DNA of 64,000 bases from NCBI GenBank assembly GCA_002163025.1, contig MABF01000156.1, positions 1 through 64,000 of the forward strand. Reading direction: 5' to 3'. Under the pieces are notes generated by a model, which searched no databases, was not told where the DNA came from, and was given only the letters and a program-made list of their open reading frames with translations. Origin of the DNA: 'Osedax' symbiont bacterium Rs2_46_30_T18 (GTDB lineage: Bacteria; Pseudomonadota; Gammaproteobacteria; Pseudomonadales; Balneatricaceae). Shown here one piece after another: positions 21,307-32,686 of the stretch (its first letter is position 1; the number at the start of each line of letters is the position of its first letter). Made by a program: the position numbers and the translations under genes.

Positions 21307-22008
21307 TTAACGTAGCCCTTTATGGCGCGCCTCTTCCAATACGATCTCTAGCACTTGTTCTATCGATAAACTGGTTGAATCCAGCACTAGTGCTTGATCG
21401 GCAGGTTTTAGCGGGGCCACTGCACGCTGCATATCCCTCTCATCTCGTTTTTTTAAATCAATTAGTATTACATCAAGGCTAGCATCCAGTCCCTTATTTA
21501 TCAACTGCTTATATCGACGCTCAGCTCTCTCCTCAACACTGGCATCTAAATAGACTTTCAACTGTGCTCCCGGGAATACCACAGTGCCCATATCGCGACC
21601 ATCTGCAATCAATCCCGGGGACTGTGCAAACTCTCTCTGCCGATTTAGTAGGGCATCGCGAACTGCCGGGATCGCAGCAACTACAGAGGCCGTAGCCCCG
21701 GTTTCCTCAAGGCGCAGCTCCCGAGTTACCGATTCCCCTTCAAGTATTACCTGAATCTCTTCTTCGCTATCGTTAACCAAAAATTGCACATCTAAATGTG
21801 CCGCCAGCACTTGCAGTGCATCTTCATCGTCCAGCGCCACCCCATGGTGTTTCGCTGCCAATGCCGTTAGTCGATACAAAGCGCCACTGTCTAATAAATT
21901 CCAGCCCAGAGTTGCCGCTAAGAGCTTACATATAGTGCCTTTACCTGATCCGCTGGGACCATCTACGGTAATGACTGGAATAATTGAGTCGCTTTTATGT
22001 TGAGACAT
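21307..22008 (-). CDS. cmk: Cytidylate kinase
   Basis: '[38 protein letters not shown]', '[15 protein letters not shown]'. Confidence 0.97.
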   Translation of the reverse strand: MSQHKSDSIIPVITVDGPSGSGKGTICKLLAATLGWNLLDSGALYRLTALAAKHHGVALDDEDALQVLAAHLDVQFLVNDSEEEIQVILEGESVTRELRLEETGATASVVAAIPAVRDALLNRQREFAQSPGLIADGRDMGTVVFPGAQLKVYLDASVEERAERRYKQLINKGLDASLDVILIDLKKRDERDMQRAVAPLKPADQALVLDSTSLSIEQVLEIVLEEARHKGLR

Positions 22009-24271
22009 TCGCCTCCTCCTTTCTTATTCTAATTCCAGCTCGCGCTGATTTTTCTACAAATTCTGGAAATGATGTCGCTACTTGTGCGCAGTTGCTAATA
22101 CTTATCTCAGTACTGCTAACCAGGGCGGCAATCGAAAAGGCCATCGCAATTCGATGGTCTCCCCTGCTGTCTACTTTGCCACCTTGGATCTGCCCACCTT
22201 GGATCACGACACCCTCTGTTTGTTCTTCTATGTTAATGCCCAGCTCTCGCAAGCCATCCACCATCGCCGATATGCGATCACTCTCTTTATGTCGCAGCTC
22301 ACCCAGACCTGTTATCTGTGTTTCTCCACTGGCGCAACTGGCTGCGACAAATAAAACTGGGAATTCATCAATAGCAATAGAGACATATTCATCGCTAATA
22401 TTTATCCCCTGAAGTGGGCTGTAACAGACTTTGATATCTGCGATAGCTTCACCACTATTTTCGCGCTGATTAAGCAGAGCGATATCGGCACCCATCAATC
22501 TTAATATATGGATAAAACCGAGCCGGGTTGGATTGACCCCGACATCCTTGAGTATGATTTCTGATCCTTTACTGATCACTGCACCGACAATGTAAAACGC
22601 TGCCGAAGAAATATCTCCCGGAATATTCAAATTAAAACCGGGTATCACATTACCAGGGGTTATAGACACTTTATTGCCTGTTACCTGCAACGCCAATCCA
22701 CGGCCGCGCATCAACACTTCAGTGTGATCTCTGGTAGCAGCCGGCTGCTCAATGGTACTTGTTTGCTCAGCGTACAGCGCCGCTAACAATATACTAGATT
22801 TCACTTGTGCACTAGCCATAGGCATCTGATACTCAATCGCTTGTATCTTTTGCCCACCTTTTATATAGATGGGAGCCGATCCCGTTGCCGAAGTCTGAAT
22901 ATTTGCCCCCATGGTTCGCAGTGGTGCAGCGACTCGCTCCATTGGCCGGCTATTTAAGGATTCATCACCACTGATGACACAGTCAAATTTCTGCGCAGCT
23001 AACAAACCGCACAACAAGCGCATCGAAGTCCCGGAATTACCCAGATACAATACCCCCGGAGGCGGGCACAGACCCTGCAACCCTACACCATAAATTTTCA
23101 CTGCACCTTTATGTGGCCCCTCTATGACCACACCCATATCACGAAATGCCTGCACTGTGGCCATGCTGTCTTCGCTGTGCAAAAAGCCATCTAAGTATGA
23201 TACTCCCTCGCCCAGCGCTGCCATTATAATGGCACGATGTGAGATAGATTTGTCTCCGGGTACTGTAATTTCACCACGCAAATGTGCGCCTGGCTGCAGC
23301 ACAAAAGTGACATCTTTATCTTCAGAGTCGGCAGCATAAGCAGTGCCGGTGAGCATTTTACCAAAATGTTCACGTGCTGCTCTGGCACGGATAAAGATGC
23401 CTTTGATACTCTGCTCATCCTCATCGACTATCGCCTGCTTTAAACTGGCCAGGCCCTGAGAGAAAATATCAATTTGCGCTAAAATTGCACTTTTATTGGC
23501 ACCGCACACATCACTCCACATGGTCGGATCCGAAGCTGCAATACGGGTAAAGTCACGAAACCCACCAGCTGCATAGCGAAAAATATCCAGACTCTCAGAC
23601 TCTTTGGCCAGGGAGTCCACCAGCGAAAAAGCCAGCAAATGCGGCAAATGGCTGGTAGCCGCTAACACTTCATCGTGCTTTTCAACTTGCATTTGCAGCA
23701 CTTCTGCCCCGGTACTCTGCCACATGCGGGCAATGGTCAGGGCGGCTTTTTCGCTGGCTTGAGCATGGGGGGTTATAATCACTTTATGTTTGGCAAACAA
23801 TTGGCTATTGGCTGCCTCCACACCACTTTTTTCCGATCCGGCAATAGGGTGTGCCGGAACAAAATTAGCCGGAACTGTACCAAACACACGCTTAGCCGCC
23901 TCTATCACACTGCCCTTAGTGCTACCGACATCGCTGATAATGCATTCATCTTGAAGGTGCGGTTTTATCATTGCTAAAACACTGCCAGTCGCCTTCACTG
24001 GCACCGCTAGAATAATAAGACTAGCTTGCCTTACAGCTTTACCAATATCAGTGCAGCCACTGTCGATCACCTTTAGTTTTACCCCTATTTCAAGGGCTTC
24101 AACACTGCTATCAAATGCCACCACTTTACGTGAAAAGCCATTTTCTTTCAGCGATTTAGCTAGAGACCCACCGATCATCCCCAAGCCGATAATTAATGTA
24201 TTCTCCACCATATAAAAATCACTTGAGACAGATTGCTGCAAGTGCTGGTGGGCACTCTTATTATTTGACAT
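21995..24271 (-). CDS. Bifunctional prephenate dehydrogenase / 3-phosphoshikimate 1-carboxyvinyltransferase
   Basis: N-terminus '[21 protein letters not shown]' (TyrA), C-terminus '[26 protein letters not shown]...[13 protein letters not shown]...[11 protein letters not shown]' (AroA). Confidence 0.96.
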   Translation of the reverse strand: MSNNKSAHQHLQQSVSSDFYMVENTLIIGLGMIGGSLAKSLKENGFSRKVVAFDSSVEALEIGVKLKVIDSGCTDIGKAVRQASLIILAVPVKATGSVLAMIKPHLQDECIISDVGSTKGSVIEAAKRVFGTVPANFVPAHPIAGSEKSGVEAANSQLFAKHKVIITPHAQASEKAALTIARMWQSTGAEVLQMQVEKHDEVLAATSHLPHLLAFSLVDSLAKESESLDIFRYAAGGFRDFTRIAASDPTMWSDVCGANKSAILAQIDIFSQGLASLKQAIVDEDEQSIKGIFIRARAAREHFGKMLTGTAYAADSEDKDVTFVLQPGAHLRGEITVPGDKSISHRAIIMAALGEGVSYLDGFLHSEDSMATVQAFRDMGVVIEGPHKGAVKIYGVGLQGLCPPPGVLYLGNSGTSMRLLCGLLAAQKFDCVISGDESLNSRPMERVAAPLRTMGANIQTSATGSAPIYIKGGQKIQAIEYQMPMASAQVKSSILLAALYAEQTSTIEQPAATRDHTEVLMRGRGLALQVTGNKVSITPGNVIPGFNLNIPGDISSAAFYIVGAVISKGSEIILKDVGVNPTRLGFIHILRLMGADIALLNQRENSGEAIADIKVCYSPLQGINISDEYVSIAIDEFPVLFVAASCASGETQITGLGELRHKESDRISAMVDGLRELGINIEEQTEGVVIQGGQIQGGKVDSRGDHRIAMAFSIAALVSSTEISISNCAQVATSFPEFVEKSARAGIRIRKEEANVST

Positions 24272-24449
24272 ATAGTACTTCTCTGAGCCTATTCGATAGC
24301 TGCTTTACTGAAGAGCATGCCAACAAGTGCGCTGCGACTCTTACATCCTGGGCATGTTGAGATCCAGTGATCAATTTTAGCCATCTGTTAGCTGTCGAAA
24401 AATGATTGTAACGAGCTCGGAATACTCCGTAACCCTCTACGGGAGGAAT

Positions 24450-25562
24450 CTAAAGGACCGCCCGCGGATAGGAGCCCAGCATTTTTATCTCTACACTATA
24501 GCTATCTAGCTGTTGTAGAATCCGGGCTATTATCGGTTCGGATTTATGGCCTTCAAAGTCTATATAAAACACCGAACAATCAGACCCCAATGCACTTTCT
24601 CCCGAATGCGTTTCTATCCGAGTAAGGCTTATATTACTCTCTCTAAAGGGTGTTAACAGTTCGTATAGCGCACCTGGCCTATCCTGAGTGGCGATCAGTA
24701 TCGACGTTTTATCTAACCCTGATGGGGGAATTTGCTGACGCCCTATAATCAAAAACCGGGCTTTGTGTTCGTTATCACTGCCGACATTTTGCGCCACTAC
24801 TGACCACTTAGAGTCAACTGCCCCATCACCGGCTATCAGAGCGCCGTTTTCATCTGCTGCAGCTAGCTGTTGGGCTTGCTGCGCAGAACTCAGAGTTACA
24901 CGTGTCACATTGGGACAGTGCTTATCCAACCAGGGGCTGCACTGGGTCATAGTTTCAGCTAAGGCATAGACTTTCTCAATATCCGGCATGGCAATATTTT
25001 TAGTACTGAATAAGTGTAATTGTATATCTAGCTCAACTTCACCGCAGATATTCAACGGATAGCGTTTAAACAGATCAAGAGTCTGAGTCGCCACCCCCTG
25101 AGTACTGTTTTCAATAGGTACTACCGCGTAGTTGACATCCCCACTGTCCACAGCTTTGAAGACTTGATCCAGTGAATTGAGTGCAGTGGTGAGTGCCGAA
25201 CTACCAAAATGTTTATGTGATGCCAATTGAGCAAAAGCTCCAGCGGGCCCTAAATAGGCGACTTGCAACGGCTTTTCATGCGCCAGACAGACAGACATCA
25301 CTTCTCGGAATAACTTGGCTACAGCCTTATCTTCTAACGGTCCCTGGTTGCGCTGCATTACTTTGCGCAGTACTTGAGCCTCGCGTTCTGGGCGATAAAA
25401 AACGGCATCTTCGGAGCCCTGATACCTTTCCTTAACTTCAGCCACTCGCTGCGCACAACTCGCCCGCTGATTGATTAATAAATGTATCTTTTGGTCTATA
25501 TCATCTATTGCATCACGCAGTTTAAGAAGCTCTTGTTCTTGTTGTTTATTCTGCTCTGTCAT
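24450..25562 (-). CDS. pheA: Chorismate mutase / prephenate dehydratase
   Basis: 'LRDAIDDIDQKIHLLINQRASCAQRVAEVK' mutase; 'VAYLGPAGAFAQLASHKHFG', 'VPIENSTQGVATQTLDL'; ACT 'HSGESALGSDCSVFYIDFEGH'. Confidence 0.97.
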   Translation of the reverse strand: MTEQNKQQEQELLKLRDAIDDIDQKIHLLINQRASCAQRVAEVKERYQGSEDAVFYRPEREAQVLRKVMQRNQGPLEDKAVAKLFREVMSVCLAHEKPLQVAYLGPAGAFAQLASHKHFGSSALTTALNSLDQVFKAVDSGDVNYAVVPIENSTQGVATQTLDLFKRYPLNICGEVELDIQLHLFSTKNIAMPDIEKVYALAETMTQCSPWLDKHCPNVTRVTLSSAQQAQQLAAADENGALIAGDGAVDSKWSVVAQNVGSDNEHKARFLIIGRQQIPPSGLDKTSILIATQDRPGALYELLTPFRESNISLTRIETHSGESALGSDCSVFYIDFEGHKSEPIIARILQQLDSYSVEIKMLGSYPRAVL

Positions 25563-25619
25563 CTGTAATACCTAAAAACTGACTGCCTGAGTTATCCATA
25601 TAGCAACTACATTAGCTTG

Positions 25620-26702
25620 CTAGCCGTAGCGATGCTCAAAATCTTGCATAAAACTAACCAGCGCATCGACAGAGTCTTCACTGACTGCGTTGTAAATACT
25701 TGCACGCATACCGCCCGCTGCTTTATGACCTTTTAAATTCAATAAGCCGGCTTCTGTTGAAAGCTGTAAAAACTTGGCTTCCAATACGCTATCGACAATA
25801 TTAAAAGGTACATTCATGATCGAGCGATTAGCCGTTACGATCTTATTGTAGTAAAAACCACTGCCATCTATTATCTGATAAAGTTTCTGCGCTTTACGCA
25901 GATTGACTTTCTCAATGGCCTCAACTCCACCTTGTTGTAGCAGCCATTCGAATACTAAACCCGATAAATACCAAGCAAAAGTTGGGGGTGTATTGGACAT
26001 CGACTCAGCTTGCGCATGCACCTGATAGTCATACATTTTTGGTGTAATAGATTGCGCGGAACCCAACAGGTCTTCACGAATGATGGCTACGGTTAATCCT
26101 GCAGGGCCAATATTCTTTTGTGCTCCGGCATATATCATGCCGAATTGAGACACATCGATGCGTTTTGATAATATGTCCGATGACATATCGACCACTAGCG
26201 GAACATTCCCGGTTTGCGGTACATAATCAAAGCTCAAACCACCGACAGTTTCATTGCTGGCATAGTGCAAATAAGCAACATCGGCTTCTAAGTTAATTTC
26301 GCTCTGAGCGGGAACGGACAGATAGTCCCGGTGAGAGCTGGAGGCCACAACTTGCACTTTTGAATATCGTCTCGCCTCAACAATTGCCTTAGAAGACCAC
26401 ATGCCTGTTTCAATATATGCACTCTTTTGACCTGCAGCGGCTAAATTCAGCGGGATCATGCCAAACTGACTAGTGGCACCGCCCTGCAAAAAAAGCACTT
26501 TATAATTGTTGGGGATATCCAACAGAGTGCGAAAATCACTTTCGGCTTTGCGTGCTACACCGACAAACTCTTTACTGCGATGGCTCATCTCCATGATAGA
26601 AAGCCCTTGCTGGTTCCAATCTAATAGTTCAGCTTGGGCTTTTTCGAGTACCTGGCCAGGTATTGCCGCTGGCCCCGCACTAAAATTATGCTTTCTTATC
26701 AT
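25620..26702 (-). CDS. serC: Phosphoserine aminotransferase
   Basis: 'HNFSAGPAAIPGQVLEKAQAELLDWNQQGLSIMEMSHRSKEF', 'VYAGAQKNIGPAGL'; start at MIRKHNF. Confidence 0.97.
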   Translation of the reverse strand: MIRKHNFSAGPAAIPGQVLEKAQAELLDWNQQGLSIMEMSHRSKEFVGVARKAESDFRTLLDIPNNYKVLFLQGGATSQFGMIPLNLAAAGQKSAYIETGMWSSKAIVEARRYSKVQVVASSSHRDYLSVPAQSEINLEADVAYLHYASNETVGGLSFDYVPQTGNVPLVVDMSSDILSKRIDVSQFGMIYAGAQKNIGPAGLTVAIIREDLLGSAQSITPKMYDYQVHAQAESMSNTPPTFAWYLSGLVFEWLLQQGGVEAIEKVNLRKAQKLYQIIDGSGFYYNKIVTANRSIMNVPFNIVDSVLEAKFLQLSTEAGLLNLKGHKAAGGMRASIYNAVSEDSVDALVSFMQDFEHRYG

Positions 26703-26778
26703 TATCAAAATCCTTACAAGTGACAGCGAAAATATTGTGGCTAAAGTGAAGTGATAGAGTAAAAATGCCACTCCTGAA

Positions 26779-26802
26779 CAAGAAAATGCGGCCTTAGCCG
26801 CA
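26779..26802 (-). terminator. Hairpin terminator downstream of gyrA
   Basis: TGCGGC-ctta-GCCGCA with T-rich flanks on both strands. Confidence 0.7.
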
Positions 26803-26833
26803 CTTTTTTTACCGACTTTACACCCACATACTG

Positions 26834-29443
26834 CTAGGTTTCTTCATCATCCGAAGACTCTGGAGCGGCACCTTCAGCTACTGCAGTTTGCGCTTCATCT
26901 TCACTTTCTTCCTCTGCTGGCTCCTCAATGCGAGCGATACCTACCAGATTTTCATCCTCGGCTACCCGGATCAGACGAACACCTTGAGTATTACGCCCCA
27001 GCACACCAATTTCGCTGGTGCGGGTACGCACCATAGTGCCCTGGTCGCTGATAAGCATCACGTCATCACCGTTAAACACTTGAACAGCTCCGGCTAATTC
27101 ACCGTTCCTATCAGTGCACTGCATGCCGATAACACCTTGGTTACCTCGACCTTTACAGGGAAAATCAACCACTTCTGTTTGCTTACCGAAACCGCGGGCA
27201 GACGCTGTCAGGATCTTACCACCGTCTTTGGGGATAATCAGCGAGATAACTTTGGCGTTATCTTTCATTTTCACCCCTCTGACGCCTCGAGCTGTACGAC
27301 CCATTGCGCGAACGTCTGTCTCGTGAAATCTGGCAGCCTTACCGGCACTGGTCACTAACAAAATATCGTCTTCACCTTCGGTTATGGCCGCACCTATCAG
27401 TGCATCATCATCTAATAAATCGACAGCGATCAAACCAGAAGTACGCGGGCGAGCAAAGTTAACCAGTGAGGTCTTCTTCACTATTCCGCTGGCAGTTGCC
27501 ATAAATACGTACCTATCTTCAGAATACTCATTTACCGGCAAAATAGTCGATATACGCTCGCCTTCGGCAAGGGGTAAAATATTAATGATTGGTCGGCCGC
27601 GAGCGGCGCGCGAGGCCACCGGAATTTCGAAAACTTTAAGCCAGTATACTTTGCCCTGGTTGGTAAAACACAAGATAGTATCGTGGGTACTGGCTATCAA
27701 TAAGTGCTCGACAAAGTCTTCATCTTTAACAGCGGTTACAGATTTGCCTTTGCCACCGCGACGCTGCGCCTGATAATCTGTAAGCGGTTGTGTTTTTGCA
27801 TAGCCGCCGTGAGAGATAGTGACCACCATGTCTTCTTCGGTGATCAAATCGGCAACGGTCAAATCCTGTCGGGAGGCAATAATTTGCGTTTTGCGCTCAT
27901 CGCCATACTCGTCGATCATCGCTTTCAGCTCTTCGCGAATCAGATCCATTAGCACGACAAAAGACCCCAATATTTCCAGGAAGCCGGCAATTTGTACCAA
28001 CAGTTCAGCGTATTCAGCAATTAACTTATCATGCTCCAGACCCGTCAGACGGTGTAGACGCAAATCCAATATCGCCTGGGCTTGCACCGGTGACAAATGA
28101 TACTTGCCATCATGCACGCCATACTGTTCCTCTAGATCATCGGGACGACAAGCATGCTCACCGGTGCTGGCTAGCATGTCGCTGACAGACCCCAACTCCC
28201 AGGCATTACTCAGCAGGCGCTCTTTAGCGTCTGCCGGAGAGTCTGAATTTTTGATCATCTGAATCACAGGGTCGATATTTGCCAGTGCAACCGCCAGTCC
28301 TTCTAATACATGGCCACGCTCTCGAGCTTTGCGCAAGAGGTAGACTGTACGACGGGTAACAACTTCGCGACGGTGGCGAATGAAGTTAACCAATATCTCT
28401 TTCAGATTGAGTATCTTTGGCTGGCCGTCAACCAGCGCCACCATATTAATACCAAACACACCTTCCATTTGTGTCTGCGAAAATAAGTTGTTGGCAATCA
28501 CTTCAGGCACTTCGCCGCGGCGCAACTCAATGACAATACGCATGCCATCTTTGTCAGACTCATCGCGCAGCTCAGTAATACCTTCAAGCTTTTTGTCTTT
28601 GACTAACTCGGCGATCTTTTCAATCAGTCGCGCTTTATTTAACTGGAAGGGAATTTCGGTGACAACGATGGCCTGCTTGCCCGCCGCATTGACTTCTTCA
28701 ACATGGTATTTAGAGCGCAGATAAATACGACCGCGACCCGTGCGATAAGCTAGCAAAATACCGGCACGACCATTGATTATCGCACCAGTGGGAAAATCTG
28801 GACCGGGGATATACTCCATCAAACCGTCAATATCTAACTCTGGATTATCAATAAGAGCCAGGCAGCCGTTGACAACTTCAGTTAAGTTGTGTGGCGGGAT
28901 ATTAGTGGCCATACCAACAGCAATACCCGATGAGCCGTTTAACAACAAATTTGGCAATCGGGTCGGCAACACTTCGGGAATTTGAATAGTACCGTCGTAG
29001 TTAGGTACATAATCAACTGTTTCTTTATCTAAATCAGAGAGCAGATCATGAGACATTTTACGCATGCGGATTTCGGTATAACGCATAGCCGCCGCGGAGT
29101 CGCCATCGACCGATCCAAAGTTACCCTGACCATCTATCAGCATATAACGCATGGAAAAATTTTGCGCCATACGCACTATAGTATCGTAAACAGCGCTATC
29201 ACCGTGTGGGTGATACTTACCTATTACATCACCTACCACACGGGCAGATTTCAAATAGGGTTTATTCCAGTCGTTTTTCAGTTCGTTCATCGCAAACAGC
29301 ACACGGCGGTGCACAGGCTTTAAGCCATCGCGCACATCGGGCAGCGCCCGGCCGACTATTACTGACATTGCATAATCCAGATAAGATTGTTTCATCTCAT
29401 CTTCGATATTAACCGGTACAATCTGTTTTACTAAATCACCCAT
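26834..29443 (-). CDS. gyrA: DNA gyrase subunit A
   Basis: '[33 protein letters not shown]...[14 protein letters not shown]', 'QRRGGKGKS' GyrA box. Confidence 0.99.
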   Translation of the reverse strand: MGDLVKQIVPVNIEDEMKQSYLDYAMSVIVGRALPDVRDGLKPVHRRVLFAMNELKNDWNKPYLKSARVVGDVIGKYHPHGDSAVYDTIVRMAQNFSMRYMLIDGQGNFGSVDGDSAAAMRYTEIRMRKMSHDLLSDLDKETVDYVPNYDGTIQIPEVLPTRLPNLLLNGSSGIAVGMATNIPPHNLTEVVNGCLALIDNPELDIDGLMEYIPGPDFPTGAIINGRAGILLAYRTGRGRIYLRSKYHVEEVNAAGKQAIVVTEIPFQLNKARLIEKIAELVKDKKLEGITELRDESDKDGMRIVIELRRGEVPEVIANNLFSQTQMEGVFGINMVALVDGQPKILNLKEILVNFIRHRREVVTRRTVYLLRKARERGHVLEGLAVALANIDPVIQMIKNSDSPADAKERLLSNAWELGSVSDMLASTGEHACRPDDLEEQYGVHDGKYHLSPVQAQAILDLRLHRLTGLEHDKLIAEYAELLVQIAGFLEILGSFVVLMDLIREELKAMIDEYGDERKTQIIASRQDLTVADLITEEDMVVTISHGGYAKTQPLTDYQAQRRGGKGKSVTAVKDEDFVEHLLIASTHDTILCFTNQGKVYWLKVFEIPVASRAARGRPIINILPLAEGERISTILPVNEYSEDRYVFMATASGIVKKTSLVNFARPRTSGLIAVDLLDDDALIGAAITEGEDDILLVTSAGKAARFHETDVRAMGRTARGVRGVKMKDNAKVISLIIPKDGGKILTASARGFGKQTEVVDFPCKGRGNQGVIGMQCTDRNGELAGAVQVFNGDDVMLISDQGTMVRTRTSEIGVLGRNTQGVRLIRVAEDENLVGIARIEEPAEEESEDEAQTAVAEGAAPESSDDEET

Positions 29444-29902
29444 AAATCACAGCTTTCCTTGGTCGGTCTGTCGCTTGTAAAAAGTTACTTATAAACACTG
29501 CCTAACAGCGGCCATTTTTAACCGCGAAATTGTATCACAATTTTACGTGACTAACACTGAGCGTAAACAACAGTGGGGAAAAAGAATTTCCCACACAAAA
29601 TCAAATTGTTATTCGGGATAAAAACGCTAAATCAAAGCCCCATGGCAATCCTTGATTAGAAGATGAACAGCGCCTTGCTAAAGCCACAGGCAAAAGACCC
29701 AATCCTGATAAACCAAAAATTATGATTACCAACGCATATCAACAGAGGTGCATATTGTAAGTACACCGCGCTTCCTGATTACAGCTGTAAAGCCTTACAG
29801 CCAAGGTGTTTATTATTATTCTGAGAAACCACAGGGTGCTTTCTATATAATCCTTTGCGGTGTTAGAATGTCGGCCTAAAACTCCAATATAGCAGATATG
29901 AG

Positions 29903-30622
29903 ATGAGCAGCACTGGAATGAACGTCGACCCCAATGAGATTGCAAAATTTGAAGAACTGGCCAGTCGCTGGTGGGATAAAAACAGTGAATTCAAACCTCT
30001 GCATGATATAAACCCACTGCGGGTGAGTTATATCGACCGAATTGCAGCACTGGATGGCAAAAAAGTACTAGACGTCGGCTGTGGAGGCGGAATACTGTCT
30101 GAATCCATGGTGCAAAGAGGCGCCACGGTGACCGGAATAGATTTGGGCGAAGCCCCCCTTAAAGTTGCACAACTGCATGGTTTAGAGAGCGGCTTTGAGG
30201 TTGACTACCAAAAAATATCTGCAGAGCAGATGGCTGAACTACACCCGGCGAGTTTTGATGTCATCACTTGTATGGAGATGCTCGAGCACGTTCCCGATCC
30301 AAGCTCTATCGTCAGCGCCTGCGCAAAAATGATAAAGCCGGGTGGCCATGTGTTTTTTTCGACCATCAACCGCAATCCTAAAAGCTACTTGTTTGCCATA
30401 TTAGGGGCAGAGCAATTGCTAAAACTAGTCCCTAAAGGCACCCATGAATTCAAAAAATTCATTCGCCCTTCAGAGCTTGGAAAATGGATTAGAAACAGTG
30501 ATTTAACTATCACTGACATGACCGGAATGACCTACAACTTACTCACTAAGGAGTACAGTTTAAGCACCAGTGACGTCGACGTGAATTATATTATTTCAAC
30601 TCGCGCCGAAACTGACTTTTAA
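29903..30622 (+). CDS. ubiG: Ubiquinone biosynthesis O-methyltransferase
   Basis: '[35 protein letters not shown]...[15 protein letters not shown]'. Confidence 0.97.
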   Translation: MSSTGMNVDPNEIAKFEELASRWWDKNSEFKPLHDINPLRVSYIDRIAALDGKKVLDVGCGGGILSESMVQRGATVTGIDLGEAPLKVAQLHGLESGFEVDYQKISAEQMAELHPASFDVITCMEMLEHVPDPSSIVSACAKMIKPGGHVFFSTINRNPKSYLFAILGAEQLLKLVPKGTHEFKKFIRPSELGKWIRNSDLTITDMTGMTYNLLTKEYSLSTSDVDVNYIISTRAETDF

Positions 30623-30695
30623 GCTCCCTGAGCTTCAGATAACGAGTTTTCTTTTTTAAAATCATACCTTTCCCAGATTGGAGATCAGGATACCT

Positions 30696-31367
30696 ATGGC
30701 AAAAATTGAGGCAGTACTTTTTGACTTAGATGGTACGCTGCTTGACAGCGCGCTGGATTTTCATTTTGTCATCAATCAAATGCTGGAACAGCGCGACAGA
30801 CCCTCACTGAGTTTAGAGTGCTTAAAACACCATGTATCCAATGGTGCCAGAGCGATGGTCAGCTACGCCTTTGGCATAGATAACACAGACCCACAATTTG
30901 AGCCGTTAAAAGCAGAGTTTCTGCAAAAATACCTGCGACACCTAAACGTCAAGTCAGTGCTGTATCCAGGGATTGGCCAAGTATTGGATTTTTTACAGAG
31001 CCATTGTATTCCCTGGGGAGTCGTCACTAACAAACCCGAGCTCTACACTGGGCTGATTATGCACCACCAGCAACTGCATGATCGCGCCGCAGTGGTAATC
31101 TGTCCGGATCATGTTCTCAACACTAAGCCCGACCCTGAACCATTGTTTTTAGCCTGTCAGAAAATGTCAGTTCAGGCGCATAACTGTTGCTATATCGGCG
31201 ATCATATAAGGGACATAGAAGCGGGTAACAGTGCCGGCATGACGACGATTGGCTGTAATTATGGTTATTTGAACAAGGATGAACTTAGCAGCCACTGGGG
31301 AGCCAATTTTTTAGTCGACCAACCGCTGCAAATCATAGACATAATTAAGCGTTTACTTAAACAGTGA
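30696..31367 (+). CDS. mupP: HAD phosphatase, N-acetylmuramic acid 6-phosphate phosphatase / phosphoglycolate phosphatase family
   Basis: 'AVLFDLDGTLLDSALDF', 'GVVTNKP', 'YIGDHIRDIEAGNSAGM'; ubiG-mupP-yciK order as in Pseudomonas; start at MAKIEAV. Confidence 0.88.
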   Translation: MAKIEAVLFDLDGTLLDSALDFHFVINQMLEQRDRPSLSLECLKHHVSNGARAMVSYAFGIDNTDPQFEPLKAEFLQKYLRHLNVKSVLYPGIGQVLDFLQSHCIPWGVVTNKPELYTGLIMHHQQLHDRAAVVICPDHVLNTKPDPEPLFLACQKMSVQAHNCCYIGDHIRDIEAGNSAGMTTIGCNYGYLNKDELSSHWGANFLVDQPLQIIDIIKRLLKQ

Positions 31368-31501
31368 CGAACTGGATTACACTTTCAACAGCTCTGAGCA
31401 CAGCGATTTAAATCAGCGCCCTGAGTACTGCCTCACTACTAATATATATTGATGACGACTATACTCTGCACACCTGCTAACCCTTTGTAATAGGATTCTA
31501 A

Positions 31502-32245
31502 ATGTTTAAATATTCGGCCCCAACCCAGTTATTAAAAGATAAAACTATTTTAGTGACAGGTGCAGGAGATGGGATTGGGCGCGCCGCGGCAATTACCTAT
31601 GCGCAAGCCGGTGCAACAGTCATATTGCTCGGCAAGACTGTTGAAAAATTAGAGTCTGTGTACGATGAAATTGAAGCCCTGGGCGCCCCTAAAGCTGCGA
31701 TTTTGCCGCTCAATCTGGAAACTGCTACTGAGCAAAACTACATTGAAATGACTAACATGATAGACCGAGAGTTCGGAGTACTTGACGGCTTGCTACACAA
31801 CGCCAGTATTTTAGGTATGCGTACACCACTGGAAAACTACGACCCGGTGACTTGGGAGCAAGTGATGCGTGTCAACACCAACGCTCCATTTTATCTGACT
31901 CAGGCCCTGCTGCCCCTTTTACACTTAAGCAGTTGCGCATCAATCGTTTTCACCTCATCCAGCGTCGGCGTAAAAGGCAAAGCCTACTGGGGAGCCTACA
32001 GTGTCTCTAAGTTTGCGATTCAGGGAATGATGCAAATACTCGCAGATGAGCTAGAGAACACCAGCAACGTGCGCAGTAATTGCATCAACCCCGGCGCGAC
32101 CCGTACTTCAATGCGCGCCGCTGCCTATCCGGGCGAACAGCCTGAAAGCAATCCAACCCCCGAGCAGATCATGCCAGTCTATCTATATTTAATGGGTGCC
32201 GATAGCGCAACGGTGAACGGCCGCACTTTCAATGCCCAGGACTGA
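31502..32245 (+). CDS. yciK: YciK-family short-chain oxidoreductase
   Basis: 'LLKDKTILVTGAGDGIGRAAAITYAQAGATVILLGKT', 'YWGAYSVSKFAIQGMMQ'. Confidence 0.92.
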   Translation: MFKYSAPTQLLKDKTILVTGAGDGIGRAAAITYAQAGATVILLGKTVEKLESVYDEIEALGAPKAAILPLNLETATEQNYIEMTNMIDREFGVLDGLLHNASILGMRTPLENYDPVTWEQVMRVNTNAPFYLTQALLPLLHLSSCASIVFTSSSVGVKGKAYWGAYSVSKFAIQGMMQILADELENTSNVRSNCINPGATRTSMRAAAYPGEQPESNPTPEQIMPVYLYLMGADSATVNGRTFNAQD

Positions 32246-32265
32246 AAAAGTAGCTGTTCAGTTAC

Positions 32266-32292
32266 CAGGACCAACCCCCTAGATTGGTCCTG
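32266..32292. other. 9-bp stem hairpin after yciK
   Basis: CAGGACCAA-ccccctaga-TTGGTCCTG; no T-tract. Confidence 0.6.
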
Positions 32293-32686
32293 CTGCTCCC
32301 TTAAATTGCGCTTTAGCGATAGTGCAGTAAACATCACCTTACAAAAACCACTTATATACACCCCTTCTGATGGCCACCGCCGCCTAACCTACCCCTTGTA
32401 TGGCTACTGAGACGTAGCCTCCAGATACTATTAATAATATTAATACTATGACATAGTTATTCTACTATTATTGTTGTACCACCCGTATTTACTGCTACTA
32501 TGTCCGAGCCACTTAATCAGGACAACTACATCAACACTGTGACTCTCTGTTCTTGGATTAAATTTACCCGGCAAGTTAACGACAGAAACAACAGCAATTT
32601 TTTAGATATCACTCTATAGGCGCGTGCTGAATGACCTGTGTCCTGTATTAGAATTTTTTTAAAACTATTACGTAGGCTTAATAAAA

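Noticed and set aside
22082-23977. Several + strand ORFs antisense to the tyrA/aroA fusion
   Set aside because: Shadow ORFs opposite a clearly conserved coding sequence
24272-24449. Decayed hisC pseudogene in the pheA-tyrA gap
   Set aside because: Only 178 bp and no aminotransferase-like peptide found in any frame by eye
26888-29412. Numerous + strand ORFs antisense to gyrA
   Set aside because: Shadow ORFs on the complement of gyrA with no recognisable domains
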